A stretch of DNA of 64,000 nt, from NCBI RefSeq assembly GCF_030407495.1, contig NZ_JASDDG010000015.1:25216-89215 (forward strand), written 5' to 3'. Shown here piece after piece: positions 1-8,535 of this stretch. Within the stretch, counting starts at the first letter, position 1, and every line of letters begins with the position of its first letter. A program made the position numbers and the translations under genes. The notes below the pieces were generated by a model that had not been told where the DNA came from, made no database searches, and saw only the letters and a list, made by a program, of their open reading frames with translations. The stretch comes from Arthrobacter sp. APC 3897 (GTDB lineage Bacteria; Actinomycetota; Actinomycetes; Actinomycetales; Micrococcaceae).

Positions 1-596
1 AGCACGCCGTCGACGTTGAACTGGAACAACTGCGCGCAGACCTGGCGACCCATGTGATTAAGCCCGTGCTGGCCGGCACCGATCTGGACACCTCACGGGT
101 AAGGAACATCGTCAACCCCGGCGGCACCTTCGTCATCGGCGGTCCGGTGGGCGACGCCGGGCTGACCGGCCGGAAAATCATTGTGGACACCTACGGCGGC
201 TTTGCCCGCCACGGCGGCGGCGCCTTCAGCGGCAAGGATCCGTCGAAGGTGGACCGCTCCGCCGCCTACGCCATGCGCTGGGTAGCCAAGAACGTTGTTG
301 CCGCCGGACTGGCCCGCCGCGCGGAGATCCAGGTTGCCTACGCCATCGGCATGGCACATCCGGTGGGAATCTACGTGGAGACGTTCGGCACCGAAACCGT
401 GGACCCGGCCCGCATCGCCGACGCCATCCAGGAAGTCTTCGACCTGCGCCCGCTGGGCATCATCAACGCCCTGGACCTGAAGCGCCCGATTTACCAGAAG
501 ACCGCCGCCAACGGCCACTTCGGCCGTGAAGACGACGAATTCACCTGGGAGCGCACGGACAAGGCCGGGGACCTCCGCAGCTACTTCAACGCCTAG
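1..596 (+). CDS. metK: S-adenosylmethionine synthetase, C-terminal part
   Basis: The last 197 residues of methionine adenosyltransferase, the cytoplasmic enzyme that makes AdoMet from methionine and ATP. The reading frame is open from base 3 with no start inside the window, so the 5' part lies upstream. Seen: the glycine-rich [13 protein letters not shown] segment near bases 138-177 and the family's second signature [16 protein letters not shown] near 211-258; the tail ends LRSYFNA, as expected for the family. priA begins nine bases after the stop on the same strand, so the two are probably cotranscribed. Any SAM-responsive leader would be outside the window. Confidence 0.97.
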   Translation, partial: HAVDVELEQLRADLATHVIKPVLAGTDLDTSRVRNIVNPGGTFVIGGPVGDAGLTGRKIIVDTYGGFARHGGGAFSGKDPSKVDRSAAYAMRWVAKNVVAAGLARRAEIQVAYAIGMAHPVGIYVETFGTETVDPARIADAIQEVFDLRPLGIINALDLKRPIYQKTAANGHFGREDDEFTWERTDKAGDLRSYFNA

Positions 597-605
597 GCGG
601 GACCT

Positions 606-2714
606 GTGGCCCGGGAACCGGACAGTGACAACGGGCAGCTCTCCCTGCTGCACGGTTTCGTGGCGCCGTCCCGAAGCCTGGGGACGCAGCCGGCGGCACC
701 TGCTTTGCCGGTGGCACGGGTGCTGCTGGATTCACCGCTGCCGCATCTGGACCGTCCGTTCGACTATCTGGTCCCCGCAGACCTCGATGCGGATGCCGTG
801 CCCGGGGCCCGGGTCAAGGTGCGGTTCGGCGGGCAGGAACTTGCCGGCTTCATTACTGAACGCACGGCGGAGGCCGGCACTTCCGCGCGGCTGGTTCCGC
901 TGGGCAAAGTGGTCTCGCCGCAGCCTGTCCTGGCGCCGCAGATCCTGCGCCTCGCCGAGGCACTGGCATCCCGCTACTCCGGCACCGTCCATGACGTGCT
1001 CCGGGTGGCTATCCCGCCCCGGGCGGCACGGGTGGATAAGGAATTCACGGTGCAGGCCCGGGGAACTGACAATCCGGATCCGGACGTCCCGGCAGGTCCT
1101 GAAGGCTCCGGCCCCAATCCCTGGGCGCGGTATCAGCACGGCCCCCGGTTCCTGACGCATCTGGCCGCGGGACACAGCCCGCGTGCAGTGCTCGCCTCTC
1201 TCGGCGGATTCGGACCCGGAGCGTGGCCGGAGGAAATCGCTGCCGCCGTCCATTCCACCCTCCTGTCCGGACGCGGCGCCGTCGTCGTGGTTCCCGATGC
1301 CAAGGACCTGGCACGCCTCGGCGAGGCGTTGTCCGGCCGCATCGGCGCGGATGCGTTTGTCCGGCTCACCGCCGACGACGGAGCCACCCCCCGGTACCGC
1401 GCCTTCCTGAAGGTCCTGCACGGGGATGTCCAGGTGGTCATCGGCACCCGTTCCGCGGCCTACGCTCCGGTGCGCAATCTGGGGCTGGCTGTGCTCTGGG
1501 ATGACGCCGACGATCTCCATGCCGAGCAGCGCGCCCCGTATCAGCATGTGCGGGATGTGCTGCTGCTGCGTGCCGCCCAGGAAAATGCTGCCCTCCTGCT
1601 GGCCTCCCACTCACGCAGCACCGAAGCCCAGCGGCTGGTGGACAGCGGCTGGGCGGCAAGCATCACCGCCGAACGCAGCACCGTCCGGTCCCTGGCCCCG
1701 CGTGTGGTCAGCACCGTGGACTCCTTCACCATGGAGCGTGATCCGCTGGCGGCCCGCGCCCGGATTCCCCACACGGCGTGGAAGGCAGCGCAGGACGGCC
1801 TGACCCGCGGTCCGGTGCTGGTGCAGGTGGCCCGCAGCGGTTTCTCTCCGGCGCTGTCCTGCGAGGAGTGCCGGGAACCGGCACGCTGCCGTGCCTGCGC
1901 CGGTCCGCTGGGGCTGGCCAGCCGCAACGGCATTCCGGCGTGCCGCTGGTGCGGCCGGCCCGAGCCGGTGTGGAGCTGCGGCAACTGCGGCGGAACCAGG
2001 CTGCGCGGATCAGCCGCCGGTGCCGGACGCACTGCCGAAGAGCTGGGCCGCGCCTTTCCCTCCGTCACGGTTATCTCTTCCGCCGGAGACCATGTGCGGG
2101 CGGAAGTCTCCAACGCCCCGGCACTGGTGGTGGCCACGCCGGGGGCCGAGCCGGTGGCTGCCGGCGGTTACGCCGCGGCGATCCTGCTGGACGGCAACGC
2201 CATGATGTCCCGGGAATCGCTGCGGGCGGGAGAGGAGACACTGCGCCGCTGGTTCAGCGCCGCAGCCCTGGTCCGCCCCGCCGCAGAGAAGGGCCTGGTG
2301 GTGGTTACCGCCGATGACACCACCACCGTGGGGCACCTGCTGCGCTGGGATCCGGCCGGAGCCGCTGAACGTGAGCTGGAACTGCGCCGGGAGCTGGGAC
2401 TGCCGCCCGCCGTCCGGTACGCCGAGCTCACCGGGTCCCGCGAGGCGCTCACCGCCTTTGTTCCCCGCCTGGAGCTGCCGGCTGAAACCCGCGTGGTGGG
2501 ACCGGCGCCGCTGGAGGATCCCCCGGGGCCCGCCCCGGTGCACCGCGACGGCCAGCTGGGCGGCTCAGGCGGGCGCTACCGCACGCTGCTGTTCTTCTCC
2601 TACGCAGCAGCGCCATCCGTCACCGCAGCCCTCCGGGCCGCCAGGGCCGCCGTCTCAGCCAAGCGGACCGGGGACCCCGTGTACATTCGCGTGGACGGAA
2701 CGGACGTCCTCTAG
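606..2714 (+). CDS. priA: Probable replication restart protein PriA, actinobacterial form without helicase motifs
   Basis: A 702-residue protein matching primosomal protein N'. The N-terminal DNA-binding domain (about residues 35-140; [14 protein letters not shown]) and the paired-CxxC zinc region (Cys 419, 422, 428, 431, 446, 449, 458, 461) are clear. Where helicases carry the Walker A P-loop, this protein reads [14 protein letters not shown] (about 216-229), and the DEAH box position reads WDDADD (about 298-303), so the ATPase motifs are lost. Loss of Walker motifs is usual in actinobacterial PriA, so it may act as a structural loader at stalled forks rather than a helicase. GTG start; nine bases after metK. 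Confidence 0.9.
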   Translation: MAREPDSDNGQLSLLHGFVAPSRSLGTQPAAPALPVARVLLDSPLPHLDRPFDYLVPADLDADAVPGARVKVRFGGQELAGFITERTAEAGTSARLVPLGKVVSPQPVLAPQILRLAEALASRYSGTVHDVLRVAIPPRAARVDKEFTVQARGTDNPDPDVPAGPEGSGPNPWARYQHGPRFLTHLAAGHSPRAVLASLGGFGPGAWPEEIAAAVHSTLLSGRGAVVVVPDAKDLARLGEALSGRIGADAFVRLTADDGATPRYRAFLKVLHGDVQVVIGTRSAAYAPVRNLGLAVLWDDADDLHAEQRAPYQHVRDVLLLRAAQENAALLLASHSRSTEAQRLVDSGWAASITAERSTVRSLAPRVVSTVDSFTMERDPLAARARIPHTAWKAAQDGLTRGPVLVQVARSGFSPALSCEECREPARCRACAGPLGLASRNGIPACRWCGRPEPVWSCGNCGGTRLRGSAAGAGRTAEELGRAFPSVTVISSAGDHVRAEVSNAPALVVATPGAEPVAAGGYAAAILLDGNAMMSRESLRAGEETLRRWFSAAALVRPAAEKGLVVVTADDTTTVGHLLRWDPAGAAERELELRRELGLPPAVRYAELTGSREALTAFVPRLELPAETRVVGPAPLEDPPGPAPVHRDGQLGGSGGRYRTLLFFSYAAAPSVTAALRAARAAVSAKRTGDPVYIRVDGTDVL

Positions 2715-2740
2715 AGGGCGGGATCGGATGGAACACCCCT

Positions 2741-2947
2741 TCAGCTCCGGAGTGCAGGTTTGAACGCGGTTTCCACCCACTGCGCGACGCTTGTGGCCGT
2801 GACATTGCCCGGGTCAAGGTGCTGCACGCATGGCCGGTGAACAGCTGTGGCCCCCGTGGCATTGATGATGTCTTCGGCTTCCAGAGCTGCGGACAGGTGA
2901 CCGGCCTCAGAGGTGTATCCCCGGCCCAGTGTGGAGACCAGCACCAT
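2741..2947 (-). pseudogene. Possible remnant of an NmrA-like NAD(P)-binding protein
   Basis: A 68-residue frame downstream of the Hsp20 gene. The residues FRGVQRMVLVSTLG followed by GHLSAALEAEDIINATGA resemble the middle of NmrA/atypical SDR proteins, where a 'GVKRFVLVS' strand precedes a substrate-side helix. Similarity seems to begin upstream of the ATG: the frame is open back to 3010, directly in phase after the hsp20 stop. Neither the N-terminal dinucleotide-binding GxxGxxG nor the rest of the family's roughly 250-300 residues is present. I read it as a decayed fragment; it could also be chance coding in GC-rich DNA. Confidence 0.3.
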
Positions 2948-3010
2948 GCGTTGAACTCCGCGGAAGGGCTGGACTGGTTCAGCTGTTACGGGACGCGTTC
3001 CCGGTGCCCC

Positions 3011-3370
3011 TTAGCGGAACCGGACATCGATCTTTCGCGTGCTGTGCCCGGGTTCCACCGGGAGAAGAATGCTGAGCACCCCGCATTCGTACCGGGCGTT
3101 GATCGCCTCGGCCCTGACCTTTCCGCCCAAGAGGACCTGCCGCTGAAGGGAGCCGCGGCCGCGGTCCCGTTCCAGCCACTGTGTTCCGTTCAACCGGCGC
3201 AGCGTGCGGTGCCCCGAGATGGTCAGCAGCTGTCCCCGGACGTCGATGTGAAGGGAACCGGGATCAAGGCCGGGCAGGTCAGCGGTGAGCAGGTAATGAT
3301 CACCCTCACGGTACAAATCCACCGGTACCAACAGGTCCGCTTCAGGTTCCGGACCGATTCCCAGGGTCAT
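3011..3370 (-). CDS. Hsp20/alpha-crystallin small heat-shock protein
   Basis: A 119-residue small heat-shock protein, an ATP-independent holdase for unfolding proteins. The alpha-crystallin domain spans almost the whole chain: DLYREGDHYLLTADLPGLDP (20-37), the LLTISGHR strand (48-55), and the closing GVLSILLPV (97-105), which holds the conserved G-x-L and C-terminal strands. The start at 3370 is chosen because AAAGGAG lies just before it on the minus strand and the domain begins immediately; upstream in-frame extension runs into the divergent MarR gene. It is divergent from the OhrR-like regulator with the 24-bp operator between them, so regulation by that protein is plausible. Confidence 0.88.
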   Translation of the reverse strand: MTLGIGPEPEADLLVPVDLYREGDHYLLTADLPGLDPGSLHIDVRGQLLTISGHRTLRRLNGTQWLERDRGRGSLQRQVLLGGKVRAEAINARYECGVLSILLPVEPGHSTRKIDVRFR

Positions 3371-3492
3371 CTCCCACAGGCTCCTTTCTGCGCCCGCTCG
3401 GTGTGCCAAAACCGGGTTTGGCAGAATCTTAAGGCGACATTGGCTTCCGTGAAAAATCCACCGGAGAACCGGCAGGAAACTATGATGTGCAC

Positions 3493-3516
3493 TATTTAGT
3501 TGTGCACAACTAAATA
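3493..3516. promoter_or_regulatory. 24-bp perfect palindromic operator (OhrR/MarR type)
   Basis: The sequence is perfectly self-complementary over 24 bases, with half-site TATTTAGTTGTG, centred between 3504 and 3505. It lies 19 bases before the MarR-family ATG and about 120 bases before the divergent hsp20 start. AT-rich palindromes of this type are the known binding sites of OhrR-class MarR dimers. The position suggests autoregulation and possibly control of hsp20 and the oxidoreductase downstream. Confidence 0.75.
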
Positions 3517-3535
3517 ATGCTGTAGGTTCGGATCC

Positions 3536-3967
3536 ATGCCCGATGCCCTTCACCGCCAAGTCTGCTTCTCGCTGTATACGGCCTCCCGCGCCGCCACAGC
3601 GGTTTACCGTCCGCTGTTGGAGGAACTGGGGCTGACTTATCCGCAGTACCTCGTGCTGATGGTCCTGTGGGAAGAGGACGGCCGCAGCGTGAGGGAGCTG
3701 GGCCAGGCCCTTGAACTGGATTCCGGCACTCTCTCTCCGCTGCTTAAGAGGCTCGAGGCCGCAGGCCTGCTCCGCCGCACACGGTCGGCAATGGATGAAC
3801 GCCGTGTTGAGGTTTACCTGACCGGGAACGGCCGCGCTCTGCAGGAGAAGGCACTGCCTCTGCCGCAGCGTGTCGCGGAAGCCGCCGGGCTTGAGCCGGA
3901 GGAGCTCCGGACCCTTCAGCAAACACTCGCCAAAGTTACCCGGGCCCTGCGGGACGCCGCCCACTGA
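3536..3967 (+). CDS. MarR-family, OhrR-like peroxide-sensing repressor
   Basis: A 143-residue winged-helix repressor. The N-terminal QVCFSLYTASRA (residues 8-19) carries the single cysteine (Cys10) that in OhrR-type proteins is oxidised by organic hydroperoxides. The wHTH (SVRELGQALELDSGTLSPLLKRLE, about 50-73) and the wing with the family's DERRVEVYLT (about 86-95) follow. A perfect palindrome sits just upstream. It differs from the classic ohrR-ohr pair: no ohr peroxidase gene is next to it, and instead an NAD(P)H-dependent oxidoreductase follows 74 bases downstream on the same strand and hsp20 is divergent. Function as a thiol redox sensor is inferred from the cysteine. Confidence 0.85.
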   Translation: MPDALHRQVCFSLYTASRAATAVYRPLLEELGLTYPQYLVLMVLWEEDGRSVRELGQALELDSGTLSPLLKRLEAAGLLRRTRSAMDERRVEVYLTGNGRALQEKALPLPQRVAEAAGLEPEELRTLQQTLAKVTRALRDAAH

Positions 3968-4041
3968 CGGACGCGTCCACTGCAGCGTGAGATTTCCACA
4001 TACCCCACGGACCTCCGGGTCCCGAACAGGAAGGCATTTTC

Positions 4042-5061
4042 ATGACCGACTACCCCCAGACCAGCCGCGAAATCCAGCTGGCATCACGCCCCGAGGGCTG
4101 GCCCGCGGACGAGAACTTCAGGCTCGCCGAGGTGCCCGTGCCCAAGCTGGAAGACGGCCAGGTTCTGGTCCGGAACCTGTACATGTCCGTGGACCCCTAC
4201 ATGCGGGGCCGCATGAACGACGTCAAGTCCTACGTGCCGCCCTTCCAGATCGGAGCCCCGCTCGACGGCGGCGCCATCGGTGAAGTGGTGGAATCCCGTT
4301 CCGAGGGCCTCCAGCCCGGCGATAAGGTCCTCCACGCGCTGGGCTGGCGGGACTACGCCATCTTGGACGGCAAGCGGGCCCGCGTCATCGACACGGAGCT
4401 GGCTCCGGCAACGGCCTATCTGGGCGTGCTGGGCATGACCGGACTGACGGCCTATGCGGGCCTGACCAAGGTTGCCGAGTTCAAGGAGGGTGACGTTGTC
4501 TTCGTGTCCGGAGCTGCCGGCGCCGTCGGGTCCCTGGTTGGCCAGATCGCCAAGGCCATGGGAGCCAAGAAAGTCATCGGCAGTGCCGGCTCGGCCGAAA
4601 AGGTGCAGCGTCTGCTGGACCTGGGCTTCGACGAGGCCTTCAACTACCACGACGGCCCTGTCAAAGAATCACTGAAAAAGGCCGCGGGCGCAGACGGCAT
4701 CGACGTGTACTTCGACAATGTGGGCGGCGAGCACCTCGAAGCTGCCATTTCGGTGCTGAACAAGTACGGCCGGATTGCCATGTGCGGTGCCATCTCCCAG
4801 TACAACGACACTGACACGCCCACCGGACCGCGCAACCTCGCCCTTGCCATCGGCAAGGAACTGACACTGCGAGGCTTCATCGTCGGAAGCTACAACCAGT
4901 ACGCCGATGAATTCGCCGAACTGATGTCAGGGTGGCTGCGCGACGGTGCGGTCAGCTACGACGAGACCTTCGCGGAGGGCCTGGAAAACGCCCCGCAGGC
5001 GTTCATTGACCTGATGAAGGGCGCCAACAAGGGCAAGATGATCGTGACCCTGCAGAGCTGA
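4042..5061 (+). CDS. NADP-dependent medium-chain oxidoreductase (CurA / leukotriene B4 dehydrogenase type)
   Basis: A 339-residue zinc-independent MDR enzyme, probably reducing the C=C bond of enones or enals with NADPH in the cytoplasm. The N-terminal segment NLYMSVDPYMRGRMND (about 49-64) is diagnostic of the LTB4DH/CurA subgroup. The Rossmann motif is VSGAAGAVGSLVGQIAKAMGA (about 154-174), and DVYFDNVGGE (about 224-233) is another conserved stretch. No zinc ligands are present. AGGAAGG precedes the ATG. It lies downstream of the OhrR-like repressor and is probably its target; detoxifying lipid peroxidation products would fit a peroxide regulon. A strong terminator follows at 5090. Confidence 0.88.
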   Translation: MTDYPQTSREIQLASRPEGWPADENFRLAEVPVPKLEDGQVLVRNLYMSVDPYMRGRMNDVKSYVPPFQIGAPLDGGAIGEVVESRSEGLQPGDKVLHALGWRDYAILDGKRARVIDTELAPATAYLGVLGMTGLTAYAGLTKVAEFKEGDVVFVSGAAGAVGSLVGQIAKAMGAKKVIGSAGSAEKVQRLLDLGFDEAFNYHDGPVKESLKKAAGADGIDVYFDNVGGEHLEAAISVLNKYGRIAMCGAISQYNDTDTPTGPRNLALAIGKELTLRGFIVGSYNQYADEFAELMSGWLRDGAVSYDETFAEGLENAPQAFIDLMKGANKGKMIVTLQS

Positions 5062-5089
5062 TCTGCCGGTCCGGCCGGACCCCGGTTAC

Positions 5090-5138
5090 AGCAGGGAAGG
5101 AGCGGAACCTTCGGGTTTCCGCTCCTTCCCTGCTTTTT
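5090..5138 (+). terminator. Rho-independent terminator after the MDR oxidoreductase
   Basis: A perfect 18-bp stem (5090-5107 with 5117-5134), a nine-base loop and then TTTT. It closes the regulator-oxidoreductase transcript before the nuclease gene. Confidence 0.9.
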
Positions 5139-5232
5139 GCTGTCTGCCTGGGCCCGGCAACCCGTGGTCCGGACGGCTGCCCGATTCGGATTAATCTTGA
5201 AAACGGGGAATTCAGCTATGGAAAGGAGCCCT

Positions 5233-6513
5233 ATGACCGACGTTAGACCCGCCCGCGGCCGGAAGCCCGGACCGGCAACCATCGTTGCCGGTGCCATCCT
5301 GGGCCTCCTGGTCATAGCTGCAATGTTCTCCAGCGTTGCTGCCGGACTGGTGCTGCTGGCGTTCTGCGGCCTGCTTACCGGCCTGTATGTCCTCGTCACC
5401 GGCCGGCGCTCCTGGGCCCGGATCCCCGGCGGACGACGCGGGGGAGCCATCACGGTGGCCGCATCCGTCGTCACGCTGATCGTGGCCGCAACACTTGCGC
5501 CCGCCGCCGAGCTGGATGAGACGACGCCGATTGCTGAACCGGAACCTGTGTCATCGCCGTCGGCTACCGCCACCCCCGCCCCGGCCCAAACCCCTGAACC
5601 GACTGCTGAATCAGAACCGACTCCGGAGGCCACGTCTGAATCGAAGCCGGCTCCTGAGGCCACGGCCGAACCCGAACCGGCGGCCCCTGCACCTGCAGCG
5701 GCCGGCACCGCACTGGCCCAGCTGGACACCATCCCGATCAAGGGCCGGGCGCCGAAGACCGGCTATGACCGGGACCTGTTTGGGTCCGCATGGAAGGACG
5801 TTGACCGCAACGGCTGCGACCAGCGCAACGATATTCTCCGCCGCGACCTGGAATCGGTCAGCTTCAAGCCGGGGACGAACAATTGTGTTGCTGCCTCCGG
5901 CACCCTGCTGGACCCGTTCACGGGCACAGTGATCAGCTTTGTGCGCGGGGAGGGTACTTCCGCCGCCGTCCAGATCGACCATGTGGTGGCCCTCTCCGAT
6001 GCCTGGCAGAAGGGCGCCCAGCAGATGACCCAAGACCGGCGTGAGGCATTCGCCAACGATCCGCTGAACCTTCTCGCCGTGGACGGCCCAACGAACAGTG
6101 CCAAGGGGGACGGTGACGCTGCCACGTGGCTGCCGCCGAATAAGGGATTCCGCTGCGAGTACGTGGCCCTGCAGACTGCTGTGAAAGCCAAATACGGACT
6201 ATGGATGACGCAGGCAGAGTCAGATGCGATCCGGAGTGTCCTCACGTCCACGTGCCCTGACCAGCCGGTGCCTGCCGACGGCGGGGTCATCGTCGCCCCG
6301 GAACCTGCCCCGGCGGCGGAACAACTGCCCGTTGAAGCCCCCGCACCTGTCCCGGACCAAGCAGCTCCGGCAGCCCCCGCGGCACCGGGAGATGTCTACT
6401 ACAAGAACTGCGACGCCGTGAAGGCTGCCGGCGCGGCACCCATCCGGGCCGGTGACCCGGGGTGGCAGCCTAAGTTCGACCGTGACGGCGACGGGATAGG
6501 CTGCGAGAACTAA
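5233..6513 (+). CDS. Membrane-anchored HNH nuclease (GmrSD C-terminal/DUF1524-like) with Excalibur domain
   Basis: A 426-residue protein with an N-terminal membrane region (hydrophobic stretches about 15-55 and 65-90), a Pro/Glu/Thr-rich linker (about 95-165), an HNH-type nuclease domain (about 175-345) and a C-terminal Excalibur calcium-binding domain whose last residues read FDRDGDGIGCEN. The nuclease core shows IDHVVALSDAW (about 247-257) and NDPLNLLAVDG, the pattern of DUF1524/GmrSD-C HNH nucleases. The start at 5233 is supported by AAAGGAG; an in-frame ATG at 5218 is an alternative. Such secreted or surface nucleases may scavenge DNA or attack incoming DNA; the role is inferred. Confidence 0.85.
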   Translation: MTDVRPARGRKPGPATIVAGAILGLLVIAAMFSSVAAGLVLLAFCGLLTGLYVLVTGRRSWARIPGGRRGGAITVAASVVTLIVAATLAPAAELDETTPIAEPEPVSSPSATATPAPAQTPEPTAESEPTPEATSESKPAPEATAEPEPAAPAPAAAGTALAQLDTIPIKGRAPKTGYDRDLFGSAWKDVDRNGCDQRNDILRRDLESVSFKPGTNNCVAASGTLLDPFTGTVISFVRGEGTSAAVQIDHVVALSDAWQKGAQQMTQDRREAFANDPLNLLAVDGPTNSAKGDGDAATWLPPNKGFRCEYVALQTAVKAKYGLWMTQAESDAIRSVLTSTCPDQPVPADGGVIVAPEPAPAAEQLPVEAPAPVPDQAAPAAPAAPGDVYYKNCDAVKAAGAAPIRAGDPGWQPKFDRDGDGIGCEN

Positions 6514-6520
6514 ACGGCGG

Positions 6521-7618
6521 TCAGCCGGCTGGGCGGCGTGCCCTGTGCTGCCGGACAGCCTCCTGTGCTGCTTCCACCAGCTGCACGGCAGAGGCGTCCC
6601 AGGAGTACTGCGCCGCACGCCGCAGCCCGGCCTCGGAGACCTTCCGCCAGCGCTCCGGATCAGCCAGCGCGAGGACTGCATCGGCAAATGCCCCCTGGCT
6701 GTCCGGATCCACCAGCAGGGCCGCGCCGCCGGAGACCTCCCGGAAAATCGGAATATCGCTGGCCACCACCGGAGTTCCCGCTGCCATCGCCTCGATCATC
6801 GGCAACCCGTAGCCCTCGGCCCGGGACAGAGTCACAAGAGCCGTGGCGGTGCGCAGCAGCTGTTCATATTCGCCGTCGGTGACCCCGTTGGAGAAAACGA
6901 CGCTGGTGCCGGCGGGCACCAGCGCCTCAAGTTCCCGGCGCCGTTCCGGGGTGATCCGGCTCAGCAGGTGCAGCGTGTAACCGGGCAGGTGCTTCATGCC
7001 GCGGATCACGGTTTCCACATTCTTGTACGGCATGAAGGACCCCATGTAGAGCAGGGTCTTGTCCGGGGCCTGCGCAGGATCCCTGGCCACGGCACCCGGC
7101 TGGGGCGCGTTGCCGACGAGACGGACCGGACGCCGGGTGAGCCGGTGCTGCTGCATCAGTGCGCGCGTGGTGTCGCTGATGGTGGCGACGACGTCGGCCC
7201 GGTTCAGCAGCAGACGCTGGGGCCAGTACGCGAGGTGGTACAGCCGCCACAAACCCCGCACAGGCAGCGGCAGGAAACCGGGCGGCGTCGGATTGGAATA
7301 GTAGATCAGATCATGCAGGGTCAGGATCAGCGGATACTTTCGTCCCCAGCTGCCCATCGTCTGCATGGGGGAAACGACGACGTCGGGCCGGAACCGGTTG
7401 ACGCGCAGGGCCACCAGGAGCTCGGCGGGGGACAGCGGACTGTTGATCTTCGCCCACGGGAGGTCCGGCAGCAGGGCCAGCTGGCGTTCATCAGAAATCA
7501 GCATCAGCACGGAGGCCTGCCGGGACACGGCCTCGATCAGGGACGCGCCGTACCGGCTGATCCCGTCATGCTGGCCGATGCGGGTGAAGCGGGCATCCAC
7601 CGCTATGCGCAGGGTCAT
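6521..7618 (-). CDS. Glycosyltransferase family 4 (GT-B fold)
   Basis: A 365-residue glycosyltransferase with the GT-B two-domain layout. The N-terminal half begins IAVDARFTRIGQHDGISRYG and carries TLHDLIYYSN. The C-terminal half has LYMGSFMPYKNVETVIRGM (about 191-209) and the nucleotide-sugar-binding segment SRAEGYGLPMIEAMAAGTPV (about 270-290), with the EGYGLP motif of GT4 enzymes. No membrane segment is obvious, so a cytoplasmic or peripheral enzyme of glycan or glycolipid synthesis is likely; donor and acceptor are unknown. Its ATG overlaps the stop of the alpha/beta hydrolase upstream by four bases (ATGA), so the genes are translationally coupled. It converges on the nuclease gene with a seven-base gap. 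Confidence 0.85.
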   Translation of the reverse strand: MTLRIAVDARFTRIGQHDGISRYGASLIEAVSRQASVLMLISDERQLALLPDLPWAKINSPLSPAELLVALRVNRFRPDVVVSPMQTMGSWGRKYPLILTLHDLIYYSNPTPPGFLPLPVRGLWRLYHLAYWPQRLLLNRADVVATISDTTRALMQQHRLTRRPVRLVGNAPQPGAVARDPAQAPDKTLLYMGSFMPYKNVETVIRGMKHLPGYTLHLLSRITPERRRELEALVPAGTSVVFSNGVTDGEYEQLLRTATALVTLSRAEGYGLPMIEAMAAGTPVVASDIPIFREVSGGAALLVDPDSQGAFADAVLALADPERWRKVSEAGLRRAAQYSWDASAVQLVEAAQEAVRQHRARRPAG

Positions 7619-8535
7619 GCGTGCCTCCGGCGCAGGAAGTCGGAAATCAGTCCTGCTGCTTCGCCCGGCGCTTCATAGTGCACCAAATGGCCAACCCCGG
7701 GAAGGACCTGCAGTTCGGCGTCGGGAATGAGTGCTGCCAGCCGCTGCTGTCCGGCGACGGAGCCCAGGTCATCCCGCTCCGCGGCAATCAGGAGCACAGG
7801 CATGGCCAGCTGCGCGGCGCTGTCCCTCACGGTGGTGGAAATCGATGCCCGGAAGGCGTCCAGCACCACATCACGGTTGGCGAAGGCACTGAAATAGGCG
7901 GCGTGCTGGCCATGGATCCAGTGCCGCAGCCCGCGGTCCCGGGTCTTGGCCATGAAGATGCTCATGCCCCGGACAATCACCGGGTGCTGCAGCAGGGCCA
8001 TGCCCAGCGGCTCGGGCAGCCGGGCCGCCGCCAGGTAGTAGAGTTCGGCGGCCTTGCTGGTGATGGCCTTGGGGCCTTCCAAAGCAGGTTCGCAGATGGG
8101 ATTGACCAGGATGAGTTCACTGAGCAGCTCCGGATGTTCGGCAGCCACCCGGGACGCAATGATGGAACCGAAGGAATGGCCCAGCACAACGGTGTCCGGG
8201 CCCAGGCCAAGCGTGCGGGAGGTCAGTGCGGCAGCGGCAAAGCCCGCGTACGCCCCGACGTCGTGCTTTCCCGGAAGCGGTTGGCCGGAGCCGAAACCGG
8301 GCAGGTCGGGGACCAGGACGCGGTGCCGGGGCAGCGCCTCCACAATCCGGAGCAGGCCGTGATGGTCGCCGCGGAAGCCGTGCACCATGAAGATCGGGGG
8401 GCCGGCGGGTTCACCCGGAACGGCCGGAAAGTCCCAGCAGCGCTGGAGCGTGCCGTCCACGGCAATCGTGCGGACATCCGCTTCGCGGGTCAGCGTGATG
8501 TCCGCCGTCCGTCTGTCCCGGGCCGCCGTGAGCAT
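7615..8535 (-). CDS. Alpha/beta hydrolase
   Basis: A 306-residue alpha/beta hydrolase. The oxyanion segment is MVHGFRGDHHGLLRI (about 52-66), the nucleophile elbow is GHSFGS (about 118-123), the acid is probably in AAERDDLGS (about 258-266), and the catalytic His is in GVGHLVHYE (about 284-292). Substrate is not predictable; esterase, lipase or C-C hydrolase are all possible. The start at 8535 shares one base with the stop of the aldo/keto reductase (TAATG), and its stop overlaps the glycosyltransferase start, giving a three-gene overlapping operon on the minus strand. Confidence 0.85.
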   Translation of the reverse strand: MLTAARDRRTADITLTREADVRTIAVDGTLQRCWDFPAVPGEPAGPPIFMVHGFRGDHHGLLRIVEALPRHRVLVPDLPGFGSGQPLPGKHDVGAYAGFAAAALTSRTLGLGPDTVVLGHSFGSIIASRVAAEHPELLSELILVNPICEPALEGPKAITSKAAELYYLAAARLPEPLGMALLQHPVIVRGMSIFMAKTRDRGLRHWIHGQHAAYFSAFANRDVVLDAFRASISTTVRDSAAQLAMPVLLIAAERDDLGSVAGQQRLAALIPDAELQVLPGVGHLVHYEAPGEAAGLISDFLRRRHA

